Assembly (NCBI GenBank): GCA_014238785.1
Contig: JABAAL010000047.1
Location: forward strand, 1-64,000
Origin: Phycisphaerales bacterium
GTDB taxonomy: Bacteria > Planctomycetota > Phycisphaerae > Phycisphaerales > SM1A02
Direction: 5' to 3'
DNA length: 64,000 nt
Of the stretch, positions 45,307-54,869 are shown piece by piece (the stretch's first letter is position 1; each line of letters starts with the position of its first letter). The translations under genes and the position numbers were made by a program. The notes beneath the pieces were generated by a model that worked only from the letters and a program-made list of their open reading frames with translations, did no database searches and had not been told where the DNA came from.

Positions 45307-45891
45307 ATGAAGAACTACACCAATACATTACTACCTGTTCGCCGTCGAGGATGGACGTTTATTGAATTGCTCGTCACTATTATGATAATGGCTATTGCTA
45401 CTTTGTTTGTTGGGCCACAAGCGAGTTCTGGTGCATCAGCATCTGGTCAATCAGCAACACGACTTGCCGTGACAGAGATACTTGCTGCGCAAATGGATGC
45501 TGTTGCACTTCAAGAATTCCGCCGTATCGCATTTTTCGTAGATGGAAGTGGCTGGTGTGTAGAGGTGCTTCAAAGCAACCAACTCAATACTCCGTATAAC
45601 GCCGCGACTGCGGAATATGCTGATGACGTATATGAGTCACAAGGTCACAATCAAAAATCCGTTATTGACTTTAATCAAGATACTCGTTTCACGAATGTAT
45701 CAATTTCATCTCCTCTTTTTGATGGGGCAAACACCAGTATCATTTTTGATCAAACCGGAGGTGTTATTGCACCGGATGGTTCACCAAGTACAGGTGGGAG
45801 TTTCGAAGTAAAAAGCGGTGACCACGCTTGGCAAGTTCTACTCGCTCCGTTAACTGGAAAAGTGACAGTTTCAAAAGTTGGTAGCTTGTAA
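45307..45891 (+). CDS. GspH/FimT-like minor pseudopilin
   Basis: A 194-aa protein with a prepilin site R-R-R-G|W-T-F-I-E-L-L (Trp instead of Phe after the cleaved Gly), a hydrophobic helix (about residues 17-37) and a beta-rich C-terminal domain like GspH. Minor pseudopilins prime or cap the pilus tip. ATG 45307 was chosen since it gives a normal short leader. It abuts pilM (TAATG overlap), opening the operon that runs to the pilC-like gene. Confidence 0.72.
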   Translation: MKNYTNTLLPVRRRGWTFIELLVTIMIMAIATLFVGPQASSGASASGQSATRLAVTEILAAQMDAVALQEFRRIAFFVDGSGWCVEVLQSNQLNTPYNAATAEYADDVYESQGHNQKSVIDFNQDTRFTNVSISSPLFDGANTSIIFDQTGGVIAPDGSPSTGGSFEVKSGDHAWQVLLAPLTGKVTVSKVGSL

Positions 45892-46946
45892 TGTTTTTAT
45901 CGAAAAATAATACAAAAGGTCAAATAGGAATCGCATTCCATGATGGTGGCGTGACTATTAGTCAATGCTCTTGGAATCAAGGCAGGTATGTGCATCCAAT
46001 AGCTGCGCGGATTAATCAAAATCCTCGTGATCTTACTTCTGAAAGTTGGCAAACGTGTATCAACCAAGCAGGCATCACTGGTACGGACTGTGTACTTTCT
46101 TTACCGCCTTCAATCGCACATCACCAAGTACTTCGACTACCAAACATGAGTGAACAGGAAGTCAAAGAGGCAGCAGCTTGGGAAATGGTAGATCGCCTTG
46201 GTGTTGAACGGTCAACGCTTCAACTTGATGCGATTCCGGTAGGTGCCGGTGGTGATGTTCTTGCAATTGCAATCGATCAACAAGTATTGTCGGGTTTACT
46301 TGACCCACTGTATGCAGCAGGTCTTAGGCCCACTGCAATTGAGCCCCAATGTATTTCTGTGGTTCGAACTTTGAGTATGTTGCACAGAAGGCAAAGTGAT
46401 CTCTCAGTTGTCCAGTCAGTTCTAGATTTTGGAATGCATGATTCTGCATTTATGGTTATTGCTGGTGACTCATTGGTTTTCTATAAACATCTCGATCACA
46501 ACGGAATGCAATTGATTGAAGCGATAGCATCCAATACGGATGTTACCTTTGACCAAGCCGAACGTATGATTACGTCTTCTCAAGAAGGAGAAGAAGATGC
46601 AGACATAAGCAAAGCAGTTCGAGATGCCACACGATCTACACACGAGTCGATTACCACAGATGCGATGAAATGCATGCGGCATTACGGTGTAACAAACCGT
46701 GGTCCAGTTTCTACTCATCTGATTGTGACTGGAAGTTCGGGTTGGAATGCCCATCTTGCAAATGTACTTGAAACATCGTGCAGCCAGGAAGTTATATCAG
46801 ACAGGGATATTCAGCATATTCAGGCATTGCCGAGCGATATGCTATCTTCAAGTGGCTGGCATATCGCTCTTGGAGCAAGTTTGTCAAGCGTAAACAGTCA
46901 AAGACAACGTCGTGGTAGCGACGCCACAGTAAAGGATGCAGCATGA
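45891..46946 (+). CDS. pilM: PilM-like actin-fold pilus assembly ATPase
   Basis: A 351-aa cytoplasmic protein resembling PilM: early G-I-A-F-H-D-G-G strand, V-L-S-L-P-P segment near residue 70, E-V-K-E-A-A-A-W-E near 95, A-A-G-L-R-P-T-A-I-E near 145 and a D-F-G-x-H-D phosphate-loop-like motif near 185. In type IVa pili PilM binds the N-terminal tail of PilN. The next gene fits that partner; it overlaps by 4 bp. Confidence 0.8.
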   Translation: MFLSKNNTKGQIGIAFHDGGVTISQCSWNQGRYVHPIAARINQNPRDLTSESWQTCINQAGITGTDCVLSLPPSIAHHQVLRLPNMSEQEVKEAAAWEMVDRLGVERSTLQLDAIPVGAGGDVLAIAIDQQVLSGLLDPLYAAGLRPTAIEPQCISVVRTLSMLHRRQSDLSVVQSVLDFGMHDSAFMVIAGDSLVFYKHLDHNGMQLIEAIASNTDVTFDQAERMITSSQEGEEDADISKAVRDATRSTHESITTDAMKCMRHYGVTNRGPVSTHLIVTGSSGWNAHLANVLETSCSQEVISDRDIQHIQALPSDMLSSSGWHIALGASLSSVNSQRQRRGSDATVKDAA

Positions 46947-47539
46947 ATTTATTGCCGGAACAGTATGTTGAGCGAAGCAAAAACAAAGCGAGAAGTAACC
47001 GAGTTTCTATTGCAATAATTATGACACTTTGCGCAGTTGCAGCAGTCGCAACCCATTCACGTATTTTGATGAACTCCTCGGTAGAACATCTTGCAATTTC
47101 GCAATCTCGCGCGAACAGTGCTCTTGAACTTGAAGTTGATGCAACATCCTTAGAATTAAAGAAGGCGCGCTTGGAAACGTTTATCAATCGGTACAACAAC
47201 GAAAAAACAGTGTTTGCAATGGGAGACATCGTTGCAACTATCACAAACATGCTTCCAGACTCTTTCACACTAGAAGATATTTCACTGGATATAGTGCAAA
47301 CCGAAAAGGGGGAGGCAATTAGTGGGCGTCTTGCTGGTTTTGCTGCAACAGATGAAACTATAGCCTCTCTTGTCTCCGCATTACAATCGCAGGATCCGTT
47401 TGCATTTGTAAGCATGGACTACAGTAAATCTCGAACTATTCGAGGGCAGAGGGCTCGTGAGTTTAGAGTAAGTTTTTTAATTGACCTTGAAAGTGACTGG
47501 GAAGTTTCAAGATTGGTTGTTGTTGGAGGTGTAGAATGA
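46943..47539 (+). CDS. pilN: PilN-like alignment subcomplex protein
   Basis: A 198-aa protein starting M-N-L-L-P-E-Q-Y-V-E-R, close to the I-N-L-L-P motif by which PilN binds PilM, with one membrane helix (about residues 25-43), a periplasmic coiled coil and a small ferredoxin-like domain. It is coupled by 4-bp overlaps to both neighbours. Confidence 0.78.
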   Translation: MNLLPEQYVERSKNKARSNRVSIAIIMTLCAVAAVATHSRILMNSSVEHLAISQSRANSALELEVDATSLELKKARLETFINRYNNEKTVFAMGDIVATITNMLPDSFTLEDISLDIVQTEKGEAISGRLAGFAATDETIASLVSALQSQDPFAFVSMDYSKSRTIRGQRAREFRVSFLIDLESDWEVSRLVVVGGVE

Positions 47540-48099
47540 CAGCATCACGTGAACGCTGGATGTTATTTGGCGCATTTATATTAACGGTTCTTTTTGTTTG
47601 TTTTTTTATAGTTCCAAACTATCAAAATGCAACCTTTGCATCTGCAGGTGCGATAGAGTTAGAGCTCCGAATTGAACAATTAGAACGGCGCCAAGTTGAA
47701 GTTGAAAAAATGCATCAAGATTTTGTTGCAATAAAAAATAAGATCCAGTCGGAGTGCAAATTTGTTCCAACTTCACCCGATACGGCACAAATAGTGAAAG
47801 CGCTATCTTTAGAAGTGGATGGTCAATATGTTCTTGACCAGAGTTTTACTACTGGAACATCATCTGCAAAGCTTCAAGAAGACGGTGGATTTTCAGTTCA
47901 GCCACTTGCAGTCACTCTGCATGCTGATTTTGATTCAATATTTTCAGTTATAGAAAATGTAGAATCGATGAACCGTCTCATACGAGTATCTTCATTGCGG
48001 ATTGCCGCGAAAGATGTTGAAAAGGATGGCGAAGTACCAATACTAGATGCTGCAATTGGATTGCATGCTATGTATGACAATGTTGGAGGTTTGAAATGA
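47536..48099 (+). CDS. pilO: PilO-like alignment subcomplex protein
   Basis: A 187-aa protein with one membrane helix (about residues 10-28), a coiled coil (about 38-75) and a ferredoxin-like periplasmic domain. Pattern, size and position between the PilN- and PilP-like genes support PilO. Sequence similarity itself is low, as is usual for this family. Confidence 0.7.
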   Translation: MTASRERWMLFGAFILTVLFVCFFIVPNYQNATFASAGAIELELRIEQLERRQVEVEKMHQDFVAIKNKIQSECKFVPTSPDTAQIVKALSLEVDGQYVLDQSFTTGTSSAKLQEDGGFSVQPLAVTLHADFDSIFSVIENVESMNRLIRVSSLRIAAKDVEKDGEVPILDAAIGLHAMYDNVGGLK

Positions 48100-48626
48100 A
48101 TAAGAAAATGAGATTAATATGGCAACGATTGATAGCGGATCGAAGACGATTTGGTTTATTTTGTATGTTATTGTTTGTTGGGTTACTTCTTTGGGCAAGA
48201 ATAATTGTTATCGCAAGGCCGTCCCGAACAGCAGTTGCTGAACCAATGGTTGAAGCATCCGTAGCAACTTTGGTAGCGACAAAGCACATTTCAATACCAG
48301 TTGTATTCGAAACGCATCCAGCAAAGAATCCATTTTTAATCGATGATGCATCGTTTCCTTCTCAGAATACGACGACCGATAATACTTCAATGCAATCTAC
48401 CAATGTAGGCGTAAAAGCAGAGCAGGACATTGTAGATGGCCTTACTCTTGAAGCTATTATGGGCAAAATGGCAATGATCAACGGTCGAGTGATTCAGCAA
48501 GGCGAGGTTGTGTTTGTGCAGAATATTCCAGATCCCCTTCGATTAGTCGAATTATCGGGGCGTTCAGTTATCATTTCAGCTGGAAATCGACGATATGAAC
48601 TAACAATAGTGCCCCCTCGCCGCTGA
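48096..48626 (+). CDS. PilP/GspC-like periplasmic linker protein
   Basis: A 176-aa protein: basic cytoplasmic tail, one membrane helix (about residues 20-40), Thr/Ser-rich linker, and a C-terminal beta domain (about 110-176) with I-M-G-K-M-A-M-I-N-G-R-V-I. This resembles the homology region of PilP and GspC that contacts the secretin. The membrane helix instead of a lipobox is GspC-like. It overlaps the PilO-like gene by 4 bp and is followed by the secretin gene. Confidence 0.65.
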   Translation: MNKKMRLIWQRLIADRRRFGLFCMLLFVGLLLWARIIVIARPSRTAVAEPMVEASVATLVATKHISIPVVFETHPAKNPFLIDDASFPSQNTTTDNTSMQSTNVGVKAEQDIVDGLTLEAIMGKMAMINGRVIQQGEVVFVQNIPDPLRLVELSGRSVIISAGNRRYELTIVPPRR

Positions 48627-48656
48627 TGGTATGGGTGCCTGCATGGAGACGCACCC

Positions 48657-50339
48657 GTGAAATACTCACTCTACACTCTATTGTTCTCATTACTTTTTCT
48701 AGCGCCACTGTCGACTGCACAAGAAGCAACGGAAGAAGTAGTGATAGACGAATTTGGAACCGTTGACCTCGTTGTTAATGAAACAGAAGTAACGCAAGTT
48801 CTTGAAATGCTTGCAATCCAAAGTCGCAAAAATATCATTGCCTCTAATAGTGTGACTGGTGCAGTATCGGCGAATCTCTACGACGTGACCTTTAATGAAG
48901 CGCTTGATGCGGTTCTTCGAGTTAATGGATTTGGGTATATTGAAGAGGGAAACTTTGTTTATGTGTACACAATTGAAGAACTCGATACAATTGAAAAAGC
49001 TAGGCGTAAGACTGAAAGCAGAATTTTTGAACTTCAATATTTATCTGCTGCAGACGCAGATGAGTTTGTCAAACCACTATTATCTGATGAAGGCAAGGCA
49101 GCATTTCGCGGTGATGTCAAAGCCGGGTACAAGCCAACATTAACAGATGGTGGTGGAGATAGTTATGCATGGGCAAGTAAACTTGTAATAAACGATTATC
49201 CTGAACATCTTAAAATTATCGCGACATTGTTAGCCGATCTCGACACTGCGCCTACACAAGTAGTGGTTGAATGTACTGTCGTGCAAACAAAAGTAACAGA
49301 GGATAACGAATTTGGAGTTGACTTCACTGCTTTGTCAAACATAGCAATCGGACAAGTTGCACTTCCTTTACTGGCAGCAGAGTCCGTTATTCTCGGCCTT
49401 GATGAGGTCAGAGGTAAAAGGACGGAAGTAGTTACTTCTACAGTCGGAAATACGGAGCTACCTATTGCAGGGGGACTTAAAGCAGGAATTATCAAGGATC
49501 ATGTCGGCGCTTTTTTGAAAGTGCTTGATTCAGTCGTTGATACTACTGTAATGGCTCGTCCAAGAATCACATGTTTGAATAGGCAGCGAGCTGAAGTGCT
49601 CATTGGTAAACGCGTTGGATATTTATCATCTACACAAACCGAAACAAGCACCATACAAACAGTGGAGTTTCTTGATACAGGTATTCAGCTCGTATTTAGG
49701 CCATTTATTTCACCCGAGGGCATGATTAGAATGGAGATTCATCCTAATGTTTCATTTTCACAATTACGCACGGATGCTGGGCAGAGCATCCCAGACGAAA
49801 TTACACAACAAGTAATGACAAACGTTCGTTGCAGGAATGGCGAAACAATTATCTTAGGTGGATTGTTTAGAGAGTCAACGCAAATTCAGCGGAATCAAGT
49901 CCCGTTTCTTGGAGATATTCCAATCATTGGCCTCGCGTTCCGCGGACAAGACGACGCAATTGAAAAAGAAGAAATTATTTTTCTTTTAACTCCGACAATT
50001 ATTCCTGACGAACGACTTTGGGAAGCGGGTAAGGATTCGCTCGAAATAGTTGAGTCAGTGCGTGTTGGAGCTCGCGCGGGGTTACTTCCATTTAGCAGTG
50101 AGCAAATTACTGCAAATTACAATCGCGACGCATTAAATGCCTACCGTGTTGGTGAATTAGATAATGCGTTGTATTGGTCAAATTTATCTCTGCGCAATAC
50201 GACAGAACAACCAGAAATGATTCGCTTGCGAGAAAAAATTACAAACGAAAAAGAATCTGTTTGGGAACGTGATTTACTTCAAAATCTTTTGCAGCGGGAA
50301 AAAGAACTCGCGCAAGCAGATTTGGAGGCACAGCAATGA
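48657..50339 (+). CDS. pilQ: secretin (PilQ/GspD family)
   Basis: A 560-aa outer-membrane secretin with a signal peptide (about residues 1-21, ending S-T-A). N0/STN-like domain about 35-110, one N1-like domain about 118-190, and the secretin channel about 200-460 with V-E-C-T-V-V, V-R-C-R-N-G-E-T-I-I-L-G-G-L-F and V-P-F-L-G-D-I-P-I-I-G near 415. The tail (about 470-560) is helical and Gln/Glu-rich. Only one N1 repeat makes it short for GspD. GTG start at 48657. The TPR lipoprotein gene overlaps by 4 bp. Confidence 0.87.
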   Translation: MKYSLYTLLFSLLFLAPLSTAQEATEEVVIDEFGTVDLVVNETEVTQVLEMLAIQSRKNIIASNSVTGAVSANLYDVTFNEALDAVLRVNGFGYIEEGNFVYVYTIEELDTIEKARRKTESRIFELQYLSAADADEFVKPLLSDEGKAAFRGDVKAGYKPTLTDGGGDSYAWASKLVINDYPEHLKIIATLLADLDTAPTQVVVECTVVQTKVTEDNEFGVDFTALSNIAIGQVALPLLAAESVILGLDEVRGKRTEVVTSTVGNTELPIAGGLKAGIIKDHVGAFLKVLDSVVDTTVMARPRITCLNRQRAEVLIGKRVGYLSSTQTETSTIQTVEFLDTGIQLVFRPFISPEGMIRMEIHPNVSFSQLRTDAGQSIPDEITQQVMTNVRCRNGETIILGGLFRESTQIQRNQVPFLGDIPIIGLAFRGQDDAIEKEEIIFLLTPTIIPDERLWEAGKDSLEIVESVRVGARAGLLPFSSEQITANYNRDALNAYRVGELDNALYWSNLSLRNTTEQPEMIRLREKITNEKESVWERDLLQNLLQREKELAQADLEAQQ

Positions 50340-51544
50340 ATCGATTAGTTGCAATTATTGGTGTTGTGATTTTGACAGGATGCGCTGGACCTACAAAGTC
50401 AGGCAAAGAGGCAAGAATCAAAGCGCATAGCAGAATGGATGTCGTGAATGCAAATCTTGCGGCACAACAAGCAATGCAACAATTCGAAGTAGGACAGCTA
50501 AAAGCAGCAATTGAAACCATAGACGCTGCAATTGAACGCTTCGAAGCAAATGCCGAGTACCACCTCCTTCGAGGAAGAATTTTATTAGAACAGCATAAAT
50601 TAGATGCTGCAAATAAAGCACTTATCCGCTCTATAGAATTAGATCCAACGAATGCAGAACCACACTATTTTATAGGAATTTTATATCAACGATGGTCTGA
50701 TGATGCCTCTGCATTAGCTTCTTACAAAAAAGCAATGGAATGTAATGAGACACACCCACAATTTTTACTTGCTGCAGCAGAATCTTACGTTGCCCTTGGG
50801 CAAATGGAAGAAGCAATTGCTCTTTTAGATAATTCAGGAAAAGAATTTCAACATCAACCGTCGGTGATGGCTTTAATTGGTCACATTCATTTGCGAAATG
50901 GCAACCCGAAAGAAGCATCGAAGTTTTTATCTAATTCACGATTACTTGGCAATGATGACACGGAAGTATTAACCCTGCTTGCAACAGCTCAATACAATGC
51001 AGGTGAATATGCTCAGTGTTTATCAACTCTTGTGCAGTTGGAGCAATTTTTTGAACTGTCTTACACTTTTCAACGTTTTCGAGGCAAGTGTTTAGCGGCA
51101 ACAGGTCGCCAAATTCAAGGCAGAGATATTTGCCTGAAGGTAACAAAGCAAACACCCGACGACGCTGGTGCTTGGGTGGATCTTGGCTTCATCGCTTGGG
51201 AAATGGGTGATTACAAGAGAGTGGCGAGATGTGGCAAGAAAATTAGTGAGCTTGAACCCGATTATGCAGAGGGGCCGTTGTTTGAAGGCATCGCTGCTTT
51301 GCATGAAGGGGACGTGAATAATGGGATGAAATTACTCGCGCAAGCACAGTCCGATAACACCTTTAATGGCATTGATTCCTTGCTTCAATGTTATAGAAAA
51401 TCAACAAAATTAAGTGTACAAACGCCAATTACACCGAATATGAGGGCAAATTTAGTCGAAGGTGCTCTTGGACATCCAGTTGCGCAGGTTGAGAAAAACT
51501 TGCCAATTGTGGGTGTTGCTCAAGATTACCCTCTTGCCCCCTAG
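50336..51544 (+). CDS. TPR lipoprotein, possible pilotin
   Basis: A 402-aa lipoprotein with lipobox L-T-G-C (Cys16) and about eight to nine TPR repeats over residues 40-340. PilF/PilW pilotins of type IV pili are TPR lipoproteins that place the secretin in the outer membrane, and this gene overlaps the secretin gene by 4 bp. It is longer than typical pilotins (about 230 aa), so it may have further roles. Confidence 0.72.
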   Translation: MNRLVAIIGVVILTGCAGPTKSGKEARIKAHSRMDVVNANLAAQQAMQQFEVGQLKAAIETIDAAIERFEANAEYHLLRGRILLEQHKLDAANKALIRSIELDPTNAEPHYFIGILYQRWSDDASALASYKKAMECNETHPQFLLAAAESYVALGQMEEAIALLDNSGKEFQHQPSVMALIGHIHLRNGNPKEASKFLSNSRLLGNDDTEVLTLLATAQYNAGEYAQCLSTLVQLEQFFELSYTFQRFRGKCLAATGRQIQGRDICLKVTKQTPDDAGAWVDLGFIAWEMGDYKRVARCGKKISELEPDYAEGPLFEGIAALHEGDVNNGMKLLAQAQSDNTFNGIDSLLQCYRKSTKLSVQTPITPNMRANLVEGALGHPVAQVEKNLPIVGVAQDYPLAP

Positions 51545-51589
51545 ACGTGATCGTCGACTTGGGCATGAACAACCCAAGCAAGGCGCCAC

Positions 51590-52849
51590 GTGTTTACTGA
51601 CCCAATTTCAATCCTACTCTTTACCGTAACACTGCTCTTAGCAGCGATGTCGATTATTGTTGCATTGAAATTGAAAGCGCGCGAATCGGCAGCGGTTGTT
51701 GCGATGCAAATTGCGAAACAGGATGCAGAAGAAGCGTGTTACGCTCTTGACTCCGCAAAAATTCATGCTTGTATTGATCGCACTCATAGGCGACAAGTTG
51801 AATCCGTTTTTAATGTTCTTCGTGATGCTGTAATTGTTATTGATGCACATGGGGAAGTTTTGCACGTCAATGAAATTGCATCAGGATTACTAAACGTGTC
51901 AATAGAATCTGCAACTGGAAAACCGATTACTGAAGTCGTTGTGGATCACCAACTTGCTTCGACTATATCTGATGCTCGAAGTGGGCTGCCAAAAGAAGGC
52001 CGGCAGTACGAACAAGAAATAAAGAATGACGAAGAAACGGTGGCATACGAGGTTCATCTGCAATCGGTGGGGCATCAGGATGAAGCGATGCATGCAGTTG
52101 TAACAGTGCTTCGCGACTTGTCACGTGAGAGAGAAATTGCCCGTCTCAAGAGTGATTTTGTTTCTAAGGCAAGTCATGAACTTAGGACTCCTCTTTCGTC
52201 CATCTCAGCATATATTGAAATGCTTGTTGATGGAGATGCACAAAACGAAGAAACGCGACAGGAGTTTTACGGTGTAATTACAACGGAAACACAACGTCTT
52301 CAGCGAATGATAAATAACTTGCTGAACATCAGTCAAATCGAAGCTGGGCTGATGCATATTGATCGAATACGGGTGGACTTTCAAGAACTTGTTGAGCGCG
52401 CCGTTACAAATATGAAACCGCAAGCACAAGAGAAAAATCTGGAAATTCATTCTCAAATCGCAGAGGTTGATTTGTCGATTGTTGGAGATGGCGACATGCT
52501 CTATCAGGTTATTGTTAACCTTCTTTCGAATGCAATTAAATACACGCCTGAAGGTGGTCGTATTACTGTTGCTGCAGATACCGACAACCTGACTAGAAGT
52601 TTACATTTCAGTGTATCTGATACGGGTCTTGGTATTGCTCCAGATCAAACGGACAAAGTATTTGATAAGTTTTATCGTGTAGAAAATTATCGACACGTTG
52701 CACAGGGCACGGGTCTTGGACTAAACCTTTGCAGGCATATAGTAGAAACATTACACAGTGGACAAATTGGCCTGGAATCAACTCTGGGCATGGGTTCTAA
52801 ATTTTGGTTCTCTATTCCATCAGAACGAGGTCAACGAAAGGCAGCATGA
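51590..52849 (+). CDS. membrane-bound PAS histidine kinase
   Basis: A 419-aa sensor kinase: one N-terminal membrane helix (about residues 4-26) with no real periplasmic domain, PAS (about 65-170), HisKA with His196 in S-H-E-L-R-T-P, and HATPase (about 300-415) with N-box N-L-L-S-N-A-I-K-Y, G1 D-T-G-L-G-I and G2 G-T-G-L-G-L. It resembles PhoR/ResE-like kinases that sense an internal cue through PAS. GTG 51590 start. It is coupled by ATGA to the receiver gene. It lies inside the pilus operon, 45 bp after the TPR gene. Confidence 0.9.
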   Translation: MFTDPISILLFTVTLLLAAMSIIVALKLKARESAAVVAMQIAKQDAEEACYALDSAKIHACIDRTHRRQVESVFNVLRDAVIVIDAHGEVLHVNEIASGLLNVSIESATGKPITEVVVDHQLASTISDARSGLPKEGRQYEQEIKNDEETVAYEVHLQSVGHQDEAMHAVVTVLRDLSREREIARLKSDFVSKASHELRTPLSSISAYIEMLVDGDAQNEETRQEFYGVITTETQRLQRMINNLLNISQIEAGLMHIDRIRVDFQELVERAVTNMKPQAQEKNLEIHSQIAEVDLSIVGDGDMLYQVIVNLLSNAIKYTPEGGRITVAADTDNLTRSLHFSVSDTGLGIAPDQTDKVFDKFYRVENYRHVAQGTGLGLNLCRHIVETLHSGQIGLESTLGMGSKFWFSIPSERGQRKAA

Positions 52850-53256
52850 CAAAAGCGCATACCATTTTAATTGTTGATGACGAAGCGCATATTTTGCAAG
52901 TGCTTTCTCTGAAATTACGCAATTGTGGATATTCCATTACGACTGCAGTTGATGGAGAAGATGCGTTGTATCAAGTAAAGACGTGCTTACCAGACCTTAT
53001 TATTACAGATGTGCAAATGCCCTATATGAATGGGCTCGAATTTGCCCATGAATTATCAAAAGATAGCAAGACTGCACACATTCCTGTTGTAGTGCTAACA
53101 GCAAGAGGTCATACGCTCGAAACTAGTGATACGGATATACCGAACGTACGGAAGGTGTTAAGTAAGCCATTCAGTCCTCGGGGGATTGCCGAATTATGCG
53201 AACAACTGCTTGCAAATGTACCAATCCGTGCTTCAGAAAAGCGAGATGCTGCATGA
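52846..53256 (+). CDS. single-domain response regulator
   Basis: A 136-aa receiver without output domain. Acid pocket D-D-E near residue 12, phospho-acceptor Asp55 in I-T-D-V-Q-M-P, Thr in L-T-A-R near 85 and Lys in S-K-P-F near 107 are intact. ATG 52846 overlaps the kinase stop by 4 bp. With the HD-GYP protein encoded by the next overlapping gene it forms a likely relay, the receiver contacting that protein or the pilus machine as CheY- or PilG-like proteins do. Confidence 0.87.
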   Translation: MTKAHTILIVDDEAHILQVLSLKLRNCGYSITTAVDGEDALYQVKTCLPDLIITDVQMPYMNGLEFAHELSKDSKTAHIPVVVLTARGHTLETSDTDIPNVRKVLSKPFSPRGIAELCEQLLANVPIRASEKRDAA

Positions 53257-54869
53257 ACGTAACTAACTTTACATCACCTACGAATACTGTTCCTTCAAAA
53301 TTTACAACATTGATGCGAGATGCTGGGATGGTTATGTTGCACTGCGATTCAAAGGGAAGACTTGTTTCAAGCGAACAGAGCGATTGGCTTATTGATCTAT
53401 TAAGCGCATCGCCCCTTGTGCGCCTTGCGATCACAACAAACTGTGCGACATGGAATACACAAGATATTTTGCAAATATCTGAAGCTTTTCAAGGTGTTTG
53501 GCTTGTGCCGGCACGAAAAACAAACAGTCGTCGCGATGGTGGTTTTGTAATCGGCGTAATTGTGACGGATGCACTTTGCACGAGCGAGTATATCCATGCC
53601 CTTTGCCAAGCTAGCGGTGCTGATACCACAGTAATTAAAGACATGTTGCTTTCTTTGTCGCCTGTAGCGTCACACGATGTTAAAAGAATTGCCTCCATGT
53701 TTCAATTTGCATGGAATGCTCAATCAGCGAGTGATTTGAATCAGTCCACTATGGAGTCAATCGGCCAAGAGCTTGCTGACTCATATGAAGAGATTAATTT
53801 GCTTTACACAATTACAGGTAGCATGAATTCAGTGAAAAATCCAAAGCGATTTATTGAACTTGCATGCAACGAACTTCTTCAAACACTTCCGTACGAATGG
53901 ATTGGAGTACAATTTCGTATAGGCGACCGCCTTCCACGAATTGGTAGTGAGCTTGTTTTTGCAGGCAATGCACCAGCAGAAGTTTCTGAGTACGTTTGCT
54001 CTATTACAAACGATATTGGAAATACGCCAATAATCTCGAACGGTGATGACCTTGTTTCAAATCGTCTTGGAAAGGCAACGATCATCGAGCCAATTTTGAG
54101 TGATGGTGATGTTATTGGTGTTCTCGTTGCGGCAAATAAACAAGGAAATGATTCGGAAGCATCCTCGGTTGATATTAAATTATTGTCCGCTACAGCGGCA
54201 CAAATCGCTATTTTCCTTGAAAATGCCCTTTTATACGAAGATTTAAGCGCTACATTCCTCGGAACACTCGAAGCATTAACTGCCTCAATTGATGCGAAAG
54301 ATAAGTACACCAGTGGCCATTCTCTACGGGTGGCATTATTAACCGCACAACTTGCTGAAGAAGCTGGTCTTGATGCAGAGCAGGTCGATCGATATCGCAT
54401 TGCTGGCTTAGTGCATGACATTGGAAAGATAGGCGTTCCAGAACATGTCCTTGCTAAAAAGGGTGGCTTGACGAGCGGGGAGTTTGCTGAGATTCAAAAG
54501 CATCCTGAAATTGGAGCGAAGATCCTAAAAGATATCCCTCAGATGGAAGACATTCTTGGTGGCGTTTTGCACCATCATGAGAAATTTGGTGGGGGTGGTT
54601 ATCCACATGGAATTTCAGGAAATGACATTCCGCTTGTTGCTCGGATGATTTCACTTGCCGATACGTTTGACGCGATGTCATCGAGTAGGACCTACCGCAA
54701 CGCAATGAACAGGAATTCGGTTCTAGACGAAATGAAACGAGTTGTTGGCTCCCAGTTTGATCCAGAACTCGCAGAACTATTCTTCGCACTTGATTTTTCA
54801 AAGTGGGAACAATTGATGATTGAGCACCATGTAGGTCGTCCTATAACTAACCAAAGGAACGCAGCATGA
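53253..54869 (+). CDS. GAF-HD-GYP cyclic-di-GMP phosphodiesterase
   Basis: A 538-aa protein. Residues about 1-160 are an unassigned domain. A GAF domain (about 175-330) is followed by HD-GYP (about 345-520), with His388-Asp389 in H-D-I-G-K-I-G and H-H-E-K-F-G-G-G-G-Y-P about 45 residues later. The catalytic motifs are complete. The start overlaps the receiver stop by 4 bp. Its operon position implies that the kinase and receiver control cyclic-di-GMP near the pilus machine; this is inference. Confidence 0.87.
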   Translation: MNVTNFTSPTNTVPSKFTTLMRDAGMVMLHCDSKGRLVSSEQSDWLIDLLSASPLVRLAITTNCATWNTQDILQISEAFQGVWLVPARKTNSRRDGGFVIGVIVTDALCTSEYIHALCQASGADTTVIKDMLLSLSPVASHDVKRIASMFQFAWNAQSASDLNQSTMESIGQELADSYEEINLLYTITGSMNSVKNPKRFIELACNELLQTLPYEWIGVQFRIGDRLPRIGSELVFAGNAPAEVSEYVCSITNDIGNTPIISNGDDLVSNRLGKATIIEPILSDGDVIGVLVAANKQGNDSEASSVDIKLLSATAAQIAIFLENALLYEDLSATFLGTLEALTASIDAKDKYTSGHSLRVALLTAQLAEEAGLDAEQVDRYRIAGLVHDIGKIGVPEHVLAKKGGLTSGEFAEIQKHPEIGAKILKDIPQMEDILGGVLHHHEKFGGGGYPHGISGNDIPLVARMISLADTFDAMSSSRTYRNAMNRNSVLDEMKRVVGSQFDPELAELFFALDFSKWEQLMIEHHVGRPITNQRNAA